Of a stretch of DNA of 64,000 bases, positions 8,722-16,176 are shown piece after piece (the stretch's first letter is position 1; each line of letters starts with the position of its first letter). Both the position numbers and the translations under genes were made by a program. The DNA is from Lentimonas sp. CC4. Lineage in GTDB: Bacteria; Verrucomicrobiota; Verrucomicrobiia; Opitutales; Coraliomargaritaceae. The DNA is taken from contig NZ_CACVBO010000001.1 of the NCBI RefSeq assembly GCF_902728235.1, positions 1,426,001-1,490,000 on the forward strand, written 5' to 3'. A model generated the notes under the pieces. The model had not been told where the DNA came from and ran no database searches. It worked only from the letters and a program-made list of their open reading frames with translations.

Positions 8722-9213
8722 CTATCCCTGTAAGATGTTTTTTGCTGTGCAGGAGCGAGCGAGTCGCACCCAGCCGATGATTAGGCATAGTCCGCCGAGT
8801 GGTGTGATGGGGCCCAGCCAACTGGGGCCGCCGAGTGCGAGTGGGTAGAGGGAGCCAGAGAAGAGGAGTATGCCAACGATGAAGCAGTTGCCGGTCAGGC
8901 GAGGCGCTTGCTGTTGCTCGGGCATTAGTGATAGTAATATGAGTGCGAGGGCATGCCACATTTGGTAGCGCACTGCGGTCTCCCATGTGCTGAAGGTGCC
9001 ATTTTCGATGAGTGTGCCTTTGAGCGCATGCGCACCAAATGCGCCTAATATCACTGCAATGAGTGCGAACAGGGCGCCGTATCGTCGAAGTCGGAGTGTT
9101 TTTTGCATGTTTGAGTCTGCTGTAAGTGCGTTTTTGGATGTGGATTTAGCCCTGATGTATTCTATATGAGGATGGTTTTTGGGGAGGTAAACGGTTATTT
9201 TTTTACTTGCCAT
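8722..9213 (-). CDS. DUF423-family small membrane protein
   Basis: A 163-residue inner-membrane protein. The conserved core from Met36 (ATG at 9108) matches DUF423 (YwdK/YgdD type): ALFALIAVILGAFGAHALK, then TAVRYQMWHALALILL, a third helix around GILLFSGSLYPLAL, and GPITPLGGLCLIIGW. Four membrane helices are expected. The role is unknown in any organism I can name. ATG 9213 has AAAGGAG upstream (13 nt), which supports the long form, but its 35 extra residues are hydrophilic and absent from typical members; the true start may be 9108. Divergent from the exported coiled-coil gene. Confidence 0.85.
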   Translation of the reverse strand: MASKKITVYLPKNHPHIEYIRAKSTSKNALTADSNMQKTLRLRRYGALFALIAVILGAFGAHALKGTLIENGTFSTWETAVRYQMWHALALILLSLMPEQQQAPRLTGNCFIVGILLFSGSLYPLALGGPSWLGPITPLGGLCLIIGWVRLARSCTAKNILQG

Positions 9214-9246
9214 TTACGGTCTTAAACTCCTTTATGCCACCGATCT

Positions 9247-9840
9247 ATGCGTATTACCTTACCTAATGCCCTTGTTGCTGCGCTTCTTGCGTCAGCATTG
9301 CTCACTCCCTCTTTCGCTGCCGATTCGGCTGCAACTGAGGAGCGTATGGCGCGTCTCGAAGCCCGTCTTGTAGAGATGGAAGCGCGTTTAGCTGCAGCTG
9401 AAAAAGCGCCGGCACCTGCTGCTTCTAGTGTCTCGGAGGCACGTATTGCAGAGCTCGAAACACGTTTGGCCGAAGCGGAGCAAGAGACGAAGGAAGTAAA
9501 GGTCTTGGCAGCGAACAGCGCTAGTAACGAATCTAGCATTTTAGGAAATAAGGCGACTTTTGATATTTTAGCGAACAGTGCCTGGCGCAACCTGCGCTGG
9601 ACGGAAGAAGACCAGTGGGCAGAGATTCGTCCTGGTGTGTCGATGAGCAAGGTGATTGAGGCCTTGGGCTCTCCCCCGCGTTCAGTGGATTCTCTGAAGC
9701 CACGTGTGGATGAAGTCTTCTATTATGAAACTAGTATCCGCGCGGACAAAAATGCGCTACGCGGTAAGGTTAGTTTTAGGGGCGGTAAGGTGCTGACCGT
9801 TCAAAAACCAAATTTCAAAGCAAATAAATCCGCTCAATAG
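9247..9840 (+). CDS. Exported coiled-coil protein with BamE/SmpA-like C-terminus
   Basis: A 197-residue exported protein. A signal peptide (residues 1-24, ending SFA-ADS) is followed by an Ala/Glu/Arg heptad coiled coil (ERMARLEARLVEMEARLAAAE, then ARIAELETRLAEAEQE). A compact C-terminal domain reads IRPGVSMSKVIEALGSPPRSVDS...DEVFYYE. The 'pG.s...v...lG.P' pattern with the following tyrosine-rich strand resembles the SmpA/OmlA (BamE) fold. The precise role is unknown; envelope assembly or anchoring is an inference. It is followed 56 nt later by the porin-like gene in the same direction, a plausible partner. Confidence 0.65.
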   Translation: MRITLPNALVAALLASALLTPSFAADSAATEERMARLEARLVEMEARLAAAEKAPAPAASSVSEARIAELETRLAEAEQETKEVKVLAANSASNESSILGNKATFDILANSAWRNLRWTEEDQWAEIRPGVSMSKVIEALGSPPRSVDSLKPRVDEVFYYETSIRADKNALRGKVSFRGGKVLTVQKPNFKANKSAQ

Positions 9841-9896
9841 AGTGGTGCTGTTTGCTTCGGGAACAAACAAACAAAACAAACAAAACAAACTACACT

Positions 9897-10964
9897 ATGA
9901 AAAACAAAATTGCTATCGCATCTGCATTCCTTGCAGCTTCTAGCTTTTCGATGGGTGAAATCGTTATCAACGATTTCCTTTCTTTCGAAGGCTTTGTAGA
10001 CATGTCCTACTCCCACACAGACGTCGATTCAGACTTCCTTGGTGATGGTTCTGATAACAGCTTCCAAATCGATCAAGTTGAGATTGACTGGTTGTTTGAT
10101 TTCGATCCAGTAACTGCTCAAATCGATCTTCAATATGAAGGTGACCGCGATGATGACTACGATTTTGATGATGATGATGATCTCGTCGAGCAAGCATTCG
10201 TAACTTACCACTTCGATGGTGATTTCGAGGGCACAGCAGTGACTGCTGGTCGTTATGCTTCGATGCTTGGATTTGAAGCATTTGAGCCAACTGGCCTCTA
10301 CCAATATTCGACAGCATATGCGTCGAACACTGGCGCAGATGGTTCTGCGCTTCCTGGCTATGCGCAAGGTGTTAAAGTAACATACGAAACTGATGACTCG
10401 TTCTATGGTCTGTCGGTTCAAGATGAGGCTTTTGATGTCGATGGTGACCGTCTTGGTGGTCCTAAGCGCGATGGCGACAGCTCTTACGCTGTTGAACTTG
10501 CTGCTGCTCATGCGTTTGGTGACGGTTTCACTGGCTTCATTGGTGGTGTCTACGAAGATGCTGATGAGGGTGACACATACCTCCTTAACACTTACGTTAC
10601 CTATGAAACAGGTGTATGGTTCTTCGCTGGTGAAGTGAATGTCGGCAACACTGAGAATCCTGGAGCATGGGATCTTGCTTTCGCTGATGAGTCTGATGAC
10701 GTTGATCACTTGAGCGGTCTTTTGATGGCTAACTACGCTTATAGCGACGTTGCTTCGGTGACTGGTCGTTTCAGCTACTTTGAATATGACGGTGGCGTCA
10801 TTGATCAAAATCTGGAGTTCTTCAAATACACAATCGCTCATAACTACGCGTTCACAGACAACCTGCTTCTTGTTACAGAAATCAACTACATCGATGGTGA
10901 TCTTGATGATCTCGACGACTACGAAGAGCTCGTAGGTGCTGTTGAACTTCTCTTCTCCTTCTAA
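9897..10964 (+). CDS. Acidic porin-like outer-membrane protein
   Basis: A 355-residue exported protein: signal peptide MKNKIAIASAFLAASSFSMG, then alternating aromatic/hydrophobic strands (FDPVTAQIDLQYEG, VTAGRYASMLGFEAFEPTGLYQY, FYGLSVQDEAF) ending in a terminal aromatic strand VGAVELLFSF. This is typical of outer-membrane beta barrels. It is strikingly Asp-rich, including DDDYDFDDDDDL. The TAGRYASMLGFEAFEPTGLYQYS segment resembles the constriction-loop region of putative porins in Opitutia. ATG 9897 was chosen over 9852 because it starts the signal peptide; the leader before it is a CAAA/ACAA repeat. A terminator follows. Substrate unknown. Confidence 0.75.
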   Translation: MKNKIAIASAFLAASSFSMGEIVINDFLSFEGFVDMSYSHTDVDSDFLGDGSDNSFQIDQVEIDWLFDFDPVTAQIDLQYEGDRDDDYDFDDDDDLVEQAFVTYHFDGDFEGTAVTAGRYASMLGFEAFEPTGLYQYSTAYASNTGADGSALPGYAQGVKVTYETDDSFYGLSVQDEAFDVDGDRLGGPKRDGDSSYAVELAAAHAFGDGFTGFIGGVYEDADEGDTYLLNTYVTYETGVWFFAGEVNVGNTENPGAWDLAFADESDDVDHLSGLLMANYAYSDVASVTGRFSYFEYDGGVIDQNLEFFKYTIAHNYAFTDNLLLVTEINYIDGDLDDLDDYEELVGAVELLFSF

Positions 10965-11006
10965 TTGGGCCTAGCCTGATTTAGATCGTAAAGAAATCTT
11001 ATTTTC

Positions 11007-11035
11007 AAAAGCCCTCCGGTTGTCCGGAGGGCTTT
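11007..11035 (+). terminator. Rho-independent terminator after porin-like gene
   Basis: Stem AAAAGCCCTCCGG / CCGGAGGGCTTTT with a TTGT loop, followed by a T run. Confidence 0.92.
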
Positions 11036-11057
11036 TTTTGTGTCTGGCGTTCTGGGG

Positions 11058-11125
11058 GAGGGACGAGCTCCGCTTCGTCCGCCGACCCTCAGCTTAGGAC
11101 TAGCGCACCGCGGAGGCTGTCCCTC
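11058..11125. repeat. REP-like element bounded by GAGGGAC/GTCCCTC
   Basis: Outer inverted repeat GAGGGAC (11058-11064) and GTCCCTC (11119-11125), with an inner imperfect hairpin GGACGA...TCGTCC. It lies just past the porin-gene terminator. Confidence 0.5.
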
Positions 11126-11271
11126 TCAAATCCATCAACACTCTCGGTAGCTCTTTATGAGACTACGGCACTTTTCACAAATCATGCTGCGTGCGAATAT
11201 CGCGCAAGTTCGCTCAATGAGATTTATTGATCGAAGAGATCATAACTTCTGCAAAACGGTCTTACGTTGGT

Positions 11272-11310
11272 TCGGTGCTTCTGCTCGGTGCTTCTGCTCG
11301 GTGCTTTGGC
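11272..11310. repeat. 13-bp tandem repeat x3
   Basis: Two exact copies of TCGGTGCTTCTGC (11272-11284, 11285-11297) and a third with changes (11298-11310), about 100 nt upstream of argG. The remainder of 11126-11409 shows no gene; the plus-strand frame starting at 11157 only reflects this repeat and runs out of frame into argG. Confidence 0.7.
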
Positions 11311-11409
11311 TCGGCGGCCGGCGCGGAGGCCAGCCCTCCCTCAATCTTCGATACCTCGTTGCATTTCCGCTTGCCTCTTTGGTGGGTTCGCCTAACTCCT
11401 TAGGTTACT

Positions 11410-12663
11410 ATGAAAATCGTTCTCGCATACTCAGGGGGTCTCGACACTTCCGTCCTCGTTAGCTGGCTCAAGGAGCACTACAACGCCGAAATCATCACCT
11501 ACGCGGCCGACGTTGGCCAAGAGGAAGAGCTAGACGGTTTGGCCGAAAAAGCTAAGGCGACTGGCGCATCAGCTCACTACACGGTGGATCTCGTTGAAGA
11601 GTTCGCTCGTGATTTCATTTTCCCAATGATGCGTGCGAATGCGATCTATGAAGGCCAATACTTACTTGGCACTTCGATCGCACGTCCGCTGATCTCCAAG
11701 GCGCACGTTGAAATCGCTCAGCGCGAAGGCGCAGATGCTGTCGCTCACGGTGCGACTGGTAAGGGCAACGACCAGGTTCGTTTCGAGCTTGGTTATGCGG
11801 CACTGGCACCAGAGTTGGAAATCATTTCACCGTGGCGTATGGAGGTCTTCCGTAAGGCATTTCCAGGGCGCACCGAGATGATCGACTATTGCCGTGAGCA
11901 TAACATCGACGTCGAAGCGAGCGCTTCGAAGCCTTACTCGATGGATCGCAACTTGCTCCATATTTCCTACGAAGCTGGTATCTTGGAAGATACCTATTTC
12001 GATCCTACCACTCCGGACAACAAGGGGATGTATAAGCTGACTGTTGATCCAGAGGATGCTCCAGATGAAGCACAATATATCGAACTCGATTTCGAGCGTG
12101 GTGACTGTGTGGCAGTGGATGGTGTTACAATGAACCCTGCGGAAGTCATGAAGCACCTCAACGCTGTTGCAGGTAAGCATGGCATCGGTCGTGTGGACAT
12201 CGTTGAAAATCGCTTCGTCGGCATGAAGAGCCGTGGCGTCTATGAGACTCCGGGGGGCACGATCTTGCTGCAGGCGCACCGCAACATGGAGAGCATCACA
12301 ATGGATCGCGAACTAGCGCACCTACGTGATGGGTTGATTCCTCGTTATGCGGAACTTGTTTACAATGGTTTCTGGTATGCGCCAGAGCGTGAAGCGCTTC
12401 AGGCGTTGATCGATGATTCTCAAAAGACAGTCACTGGCACCGTGCGCTTGAAGCTTTATAAGGGCAACGTCACTACAGTCGGTCGCAAGTCACCATTGTC
12501 TCTCTATGATGAAGATATCGCTTCGATGGAAGGTGTTGATAGCGATTACAATCCAGACGATGCGAGTGGTTTCATCCGCTTGAATGCATTGCGTCTACGT
12601 CGCCGTGCGATTGCTCAAGGAGGCCCTGAGATTGCTTCCGAGAGTAAGTTGAAGAAGGACTAA
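11410..12663 (+). CDS. argG: Argininosuccinate synthase
   Basis: A 417-residue enzyme joining citrulline and aspartate with ATP in arginine biosynthesis. The N-terminal PP-loop [13 protein letters not shown] binds ATP, and the family markers [43 protein letters not shown] and [16 protein letters not shown] are all present in order. Length is slightly above the usual 400. The start ATG is unambiguous because the PP-loop begins at residue 3. No other arg gene is nearby; it stands alone with its own terminator. No ARG-box could be identified by eye. Confidence 0.97.
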   Translation: MKIVLAYSGGLDTSVLVSWLKEHYNAEIITYAADVGQEEELDGLAEKAKATGASAHYTVDLVEEFARDFIFPMMRANAIYEGQYLLGTSIARPLISKAHVEIAQREGADAVAHGATGKGNDQVRFELGYAALAPELEIISPWRMEVFRKAFPGRTEMIDYCREHNIDVEASASKPYSMDRNLLHISYEAGILEDTYFDPTTPDNKGMYKLTVDPEDAPDEAQYIELDFERGDCVAVDGVTMNPAEVMKHLNAVAGKHGIGRVDIVENRFVGMKSRGVYETPGGTILLQAHRNMESITMDRELAHLRDGLIPRYAELVYNGFWYAPEREALQALIDDSQKTVTGTVRLKLYKGNVTTVGRKSPLSLYDEDIASMEGVDSDYNPDDASGFIRLNALRLRRRAIAQGGPEIASESKLKKD

Positions 12664-12702
12664 TTGATCGCTTCCGATCTTCTGATCGGGGCAGTAATTT
12701 TC

Positions 12703-12742
12703 AAGCGGGGAAATGTGGCGACACGTTTCCTCGCTTTTTTTT
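12703..12742 (+). terminator. Rho-independent terminator after argG
   Basis: AAGCGGGGAAA / TTTCCTCGCTT (one G-T pair) with an inner TGT/ACA pairing around GGCG, followed by a run of T. Confidence 0.9.
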
Positions 12743-12780
12743 GTGCGTGGACCGCTCAGTTCTCAGTCGTTGTGTCATCG

Positions 12781-13253
12781 CATGCGTGGACGTGACTGGC
12801 GTCACATCTCTACGATTTTTTTGACTGTGTAGCAAACTCGTGCGAACGAGGTTCGCGTCTCGGCAGTTGCGTCATGGCATCGGTGGACGTGACTAGCGTC
12901 ACATCTCTACGATTTTTTTGACCGTGTAGAAAACTCGTGTGAACGAGGTTCGCGTCTCGGCAGTTGCGTCATGGCATGCGTGGACGTGACTAGCGTCACA
13001 TCTCTACTGTTTTTTTGACTCTGTAGCAAACTCGTGCGAACGAGGTTCGCGTCTCGGCAGTTGCGTCATGGCATGCGTGGACGTGACTGGCGTCACATCT
13101 CTACGATTTATTTGACCGTGTAGCAAACTCGTGCGAACGAGGTTCGCGTCTCGGCAGGTGCGTCATGGCATGCGTGGACGTGACTGGCGTCACATCTCTA
13201 CTGTTTTTTTGACCGTGTAGCAAACTCGTGCGAACGAGGTTCACGTCTCGCAG
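12781..13253. repeat. 97-bp tandem repeat, five copies, two hairpins per unit
   Basis: Near-identical 97-nt units begin at 12781, 12878, 12975, 13072 and 13169; a degenerate tail of a sixth lies just before the first. Each unit contains hairpin 1 (GTGAC-TRGC-GTCAC), a T-rich stretch, then hairpin 2 (CTCGT-GYGA-ACGAG). Stem bases are unchanged in all five copies; differences fall in loops and spacers. It fills the gap between the convergent argG and FIST genes. No open frame runs through it. Confidence 0.9.
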
Positions 13254-13296
13254 CTCCTTCATTCTTGTGGCCTCGGTCGTCGAGACTAGGGGGTAG

Positions 13297-14529
13297 TCAC
13301 TCGCGCTTTACAAAAAGACCCAGGCTTGCAGCGTAGCCGTGGAGCAGCGTGCGGTTCTTGCTCGGGCCAAATTCGCCGTTACAAAACAGCCCGACGATGG
13401 GGAGATCGGGGTAGATGTCGTGGATCATGCTGACATCGTGATCAGGCACGCCGTAGAGTGAGGTGCCTCGGCCGATACAGTCGCACAGGCAACTCCCGTA
13501 GATGGTGCGATTTGCTAACTCTTTGGCTTTGGCTTGTAGGTGCTGTTCGAAGTCTGCAGATGCGGTGCTGGCATCGCGAATTTGAAATTGAAGGTTCTGG
13601 CCGATGCGCAGGGGAGTCGCGATGGCGACGGCTCCGGTTTTAGGGTCAATGGCCGCTAGGTTGCGGACGAGGAAGTCGCCGGTTCGAAAGTTGTTTTTGT
13701 ATTCATCGAGGACGAGTCCAATGAAGATGTTGCCGCGGGCTTGTAGTTGCTCTTTTTGTGACAGGCCCTCTAGGGTGTCGCGTAAGACTTCCAGAATCGG
13801 GCGGTTGCCGATTTGGTGTATCACATTGTCATGCGCCTGTGTGACTGTCCACGGTGAGCCGACGGGGCGACAGCCTTGTGAAACGAGCGGTTCAATGGTT
13901 ACGGCTCCTTCGAGTCCGAGTGCGACTGCGCCCTCTGTGAGCACGGATCCATTGAGGTATAGGGTGGATTCACGGTCATTGGGAGCCGCGCAGGCGAATC
14001 CGCCGATCGTGGTGTGGTGCTCAGTGGCTTGATCCCAGTCTGGTAGCCATGCTTCGTTGCCAATGCTTTCGGAGGAGGCAAATAGGGTCCATGCGTTAAC
14101 AGCTTGTGGATTTGCCCCGAGGGCGGCGCGTAGTTTTTCGACGCGATTGGTAGTGCCGAAGGATTCGAGTGGTAGGTGTATCGCGCGCACCTGTGTCTCG
14201 GGCAGATGGTAGAGTGCGATGCAGAAGCCGGCTTCATTTTCGATTTCCTGCTGATCGGCGATTAAGCCGCTGGCTGAGCAACCGACGATCGTAGGGGCGT
14301 GTGCATAGATCTGCACGATTTCCATGATCTCTTTGGCGTGTCTACTACATTCGGGTGTGGTAAATAGCTGCGCGAAGGTGGGCTGGTCGACTAGGATGTC
14401 CCTTTGTGCGGTTGCCCAGTTCTCAACCTCCACTTCGTTAAAGGGTAGGTTGAAAAACTTTACGACGCTGTGACCAGTGAGAACGGACATAAGGGAATGC
14501 TCATTGCATAAGAAGTTGTCTTTACACAT
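13297..14529 (-). CDS. FIST-domain sensory protein (FIST_N + FIST_C)
   Basis: A 410-residue cytoplasmic protein with both FIST domains. Residues ~20-210 form FIST_N, including APTIVGCSASGLIADQQEIENEAG and TTIGGFACA. Residues ~225-395 form FIST_C, with VSQGCRPVGSPWTVTQA, RGNIFIGLV, GDFLVRNLAAIDPKTGAVAI and GLFCNGEFGP. FIST domains were proposed as small-ligand sensors in signal transduction and often occur beside histidine kinases or diguanylate cyclases. Here the gene is divergent, 45 nt apart, from a PAS kinase and a hybrid kinase, so it probably reports to them. An internal ATG at 14490 is an alternative start. Confidence 0.88.
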   Translation of the reverse strand: MCKDNFLCNEHSLMSVLTGHSVVKFFNLPFNEVEVENWATAQRDILVDQPTFAQLFTTPECSRHAKEIMEIVQIYAHAPTIVGCSASGLIADQQEIENEAGFCIALYHLPETQVRAIHLPLESFGTTNRVEKLRAALGANPQAVNAWTLFASSESIGNEAWLPDWDQATEHHTTIGGFACAAPNDRESTLYLNGSVLTEGAVALGLEGAVTIEPLVSQGCRPVGSPWTVTQAHDNVIHQIGNRPILEVLRDTLEGLSQKEQLQARGNIFIGLVLDEYKNNFRTGDFLVRNLAAIDPKTGAVAIATPLRIGQNLQFQIRDASTASADFEQHLQAKAKELANRTIYGSCLCDCIGRGTSLYGVPDHDVSMIHDIYPDLPIVGLFCNGEFGPSKNRTLLHGYAASLGLFVKRE

Positions 14530-14574
14530 AGCGGGTATTAACCTGTGTGACGATTAAAATTTTTAAGTCTGTGA

Positions 14575-16137
14575 ATGAGCCTGACCGATAACATTTCTGC
14601 TGAGTCTGATGCGTTAAGAGAGCAACTGACTGCTTTGCAGGCAGAGAACGCAGTGTTGCGCAATGCGCTCGATGTGACTGCCTTGGGTGTGTGGTCTTGG
14701 GATTTGGATGATACGATTACGTGCGATGCGCGGGCAAGTGGCTTGATTGGTGTGCCTTTTGGGCAAGCGCTGGCAGTGGCAGATTTCTTGGTGCGCTTTG
14801 AGGAAGACGCGCATCGTCGATTACTGGATGCTTTTGATCGTGCGCAGCGGCAGACCGGCGAGTTTGACGAGTTGTTTGAATTAGAAGTGCGATTTCATGG
14901 GAAGGGGCGGTGGTTGCGTATGCAGGGGCAATTGAGCGCTGATGCTCGGATGCTTTCTGGCACGTGCTGCCTCGTTGCGGAAGTGTCTGGCGGGAGTGAC
15001 GCTGGGGATGCGTTTGGAATTGGTTCGCCCCAGTTATGTATGGCAAAGTTTTTGCCTCTGTCTTCGGAGATTCATTTGGAGCAGGATTACGATGGTTACG
15101 TTCAATGGGTGAACCCTGTGTGTCGTTCTGTGCTGGGGTTTGAGCCGTTGGAGCTACAGGGGCACCTGTATTGGGATTTCTTACACGCGGATGATTTGGC
15201 ACGCACGCGGCAATTAGTGGAGCAGGTAATTGGATTGGCTGGAGCTGCGGGGGAGTTGTTTGAAAATAGGTTTCGCTGTAAAAATGGGAACTACATCTGG
15301 TTGTCGTGGCGTTATGTGGTGAATACTCATGAGCGGCGTATCTATGCCATTGCGCGTGATGTGACTGTGATGAAGGCTCAGCAGGAGCGTCTTACTGCGA
15401 CTCTGGAGCAGGTGAAGGATTCGAATGCAGAGTTACAAAGCTTTGCTTCAGTGGCCTCACATGATTTGCGTGAGCCGTTACGTATGATCAGTAGTTACTT
15501 GAGGTTACTGCAGGAGCGCTCGCCAGACTTACTGGATGCACGTGCACAGCGTTATATCAATTATGCCTGCGAGGGCGCGGATCGAATGCGTGGGTTGATT
15601 GAAGACTTACTATCGTATTCACGCCTGGGGCGTTCTGAGCGTAGTTTCGAGCCAGTCGCATTGGATGATGTGCTTGAGGGCGCTATTAGTAATTTAGAAG
15701 TCGCGATTAAGAATGTCGGAGCGGAGGTGACCGTGGATATCAATAATTCGCCAGTGGTGTTGGGGGATCGCAATCGATTGATTCGCTTGTTTCAAAATCT
15801 GTTGGCCAACTCGATTAAGTTTCATCGGGAAGGCAGCATGCCGCGTGTGGCAGTCGGTTTTGCGGATGGTCATATTGCAGGGGAACCTGAGCGTTGGGTG
15901 GTGTCGATTCAAGATAATGGAATCGGTATACACGCAGATCATCAGGATTTACTCTTTAATGTGTTTCGTCGGCTCAATACACGCGACGAGTTTGATGGCT
16001 CAGGGATTGGTCTGGCTGTTTGTAAGAAGATCGTGGAGCAACATCACGGTCGGATCTGGGTGGCCTCTGAAGTAGATAAGGGGAGCACCTTTTATGTGAC
16101 GCTTGCTAAGCTGGAGACGTCTTCGATAAGAGGTTGA
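14575..16137 (+). CDS. PAS-domain sensor histidine kinase (soluble)
   Basis: A 520-residue kinase with no membrane segment. A short N-terminal coiled coil (EQLTALQAENAVLRN) is followed by a PAS-like domain (~28-140) and a PAS_3 domain (~165-275, with YVQWVNPVCRSVLGFEPLEL and GNYIWLSWRYV). HisKA has phospho-acceptor His296 in SVASHDLREPLRMI. The HATPase domain has N-box DRNRLIRLFQNLLANSIKFHR, G1 DNGIGI and G2 GSGIGLAVCKKI. This architecture resembles phytochrome-like or cyanobacterial soluble kinases. It is followed 39 nt later by a hybrid kinase with a receiver, a likely partner, and is divergent from the FIST gene. Confidence 0.93.
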   Translation: MSLTDNISAESDALREQLTALQAENAVLRNALDVTALGVWSWDLDDTITCDARASGLIGVPFGQALAVADFLVRFEEDAHRRLLDAFDRAQRQTGEFDELFELEVRFHGKGRWLRMQGQLSADARMLSGTCCLVAEVSGGSDAGDAFGIGSPQLCMAKFLPLSSEIHLEQDYDGYVQWVNPVCRSVLGFEPLELQGHLYWDFLHADDLARTRQLVEQVIGLAGAAGELFENRFRCKNGNYIWLSWRYVVNTHERRIYAIARDVTVMKAQQERLTATLEQVKDSNAELQSFASVASHDLREPLRMISSYLRLLQERSPDLLDARAQRYINYACEGADRMRGLIEDLLSYSRLGRSERSFEPVALDDVLEGAISNLEVAIKNVGAEVTVDINNSPVVLGDRNRLIRLFQNLLANSIKFHREGSMPRVAVGFADGHIAGEPERWVVSIQDNGIGIHADHQDLLFNVFRRLNTRDEFDGSGIGLAVCKKIVEQHHGRIWVASEVDKGSTFYVTLAKLETSSIRG

Positions 16138-16176
16138 TTTGTGAGCCTGAATAGAGCTTTATAGGGATTATATTAT

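Noticed and set aside
10029-10841. 270-codon minus-strand frame antisense to the porin-like gene
   Set aside because: Arises because the porin's many GAT codons read as ATC (Ile) on the other strand; no domain or signal visible.
12781-13253. CRISPR array
   Set aside because: Units are contiguous 97-mers with nearly identical sequence; there are no unique spacers and no cas genes.
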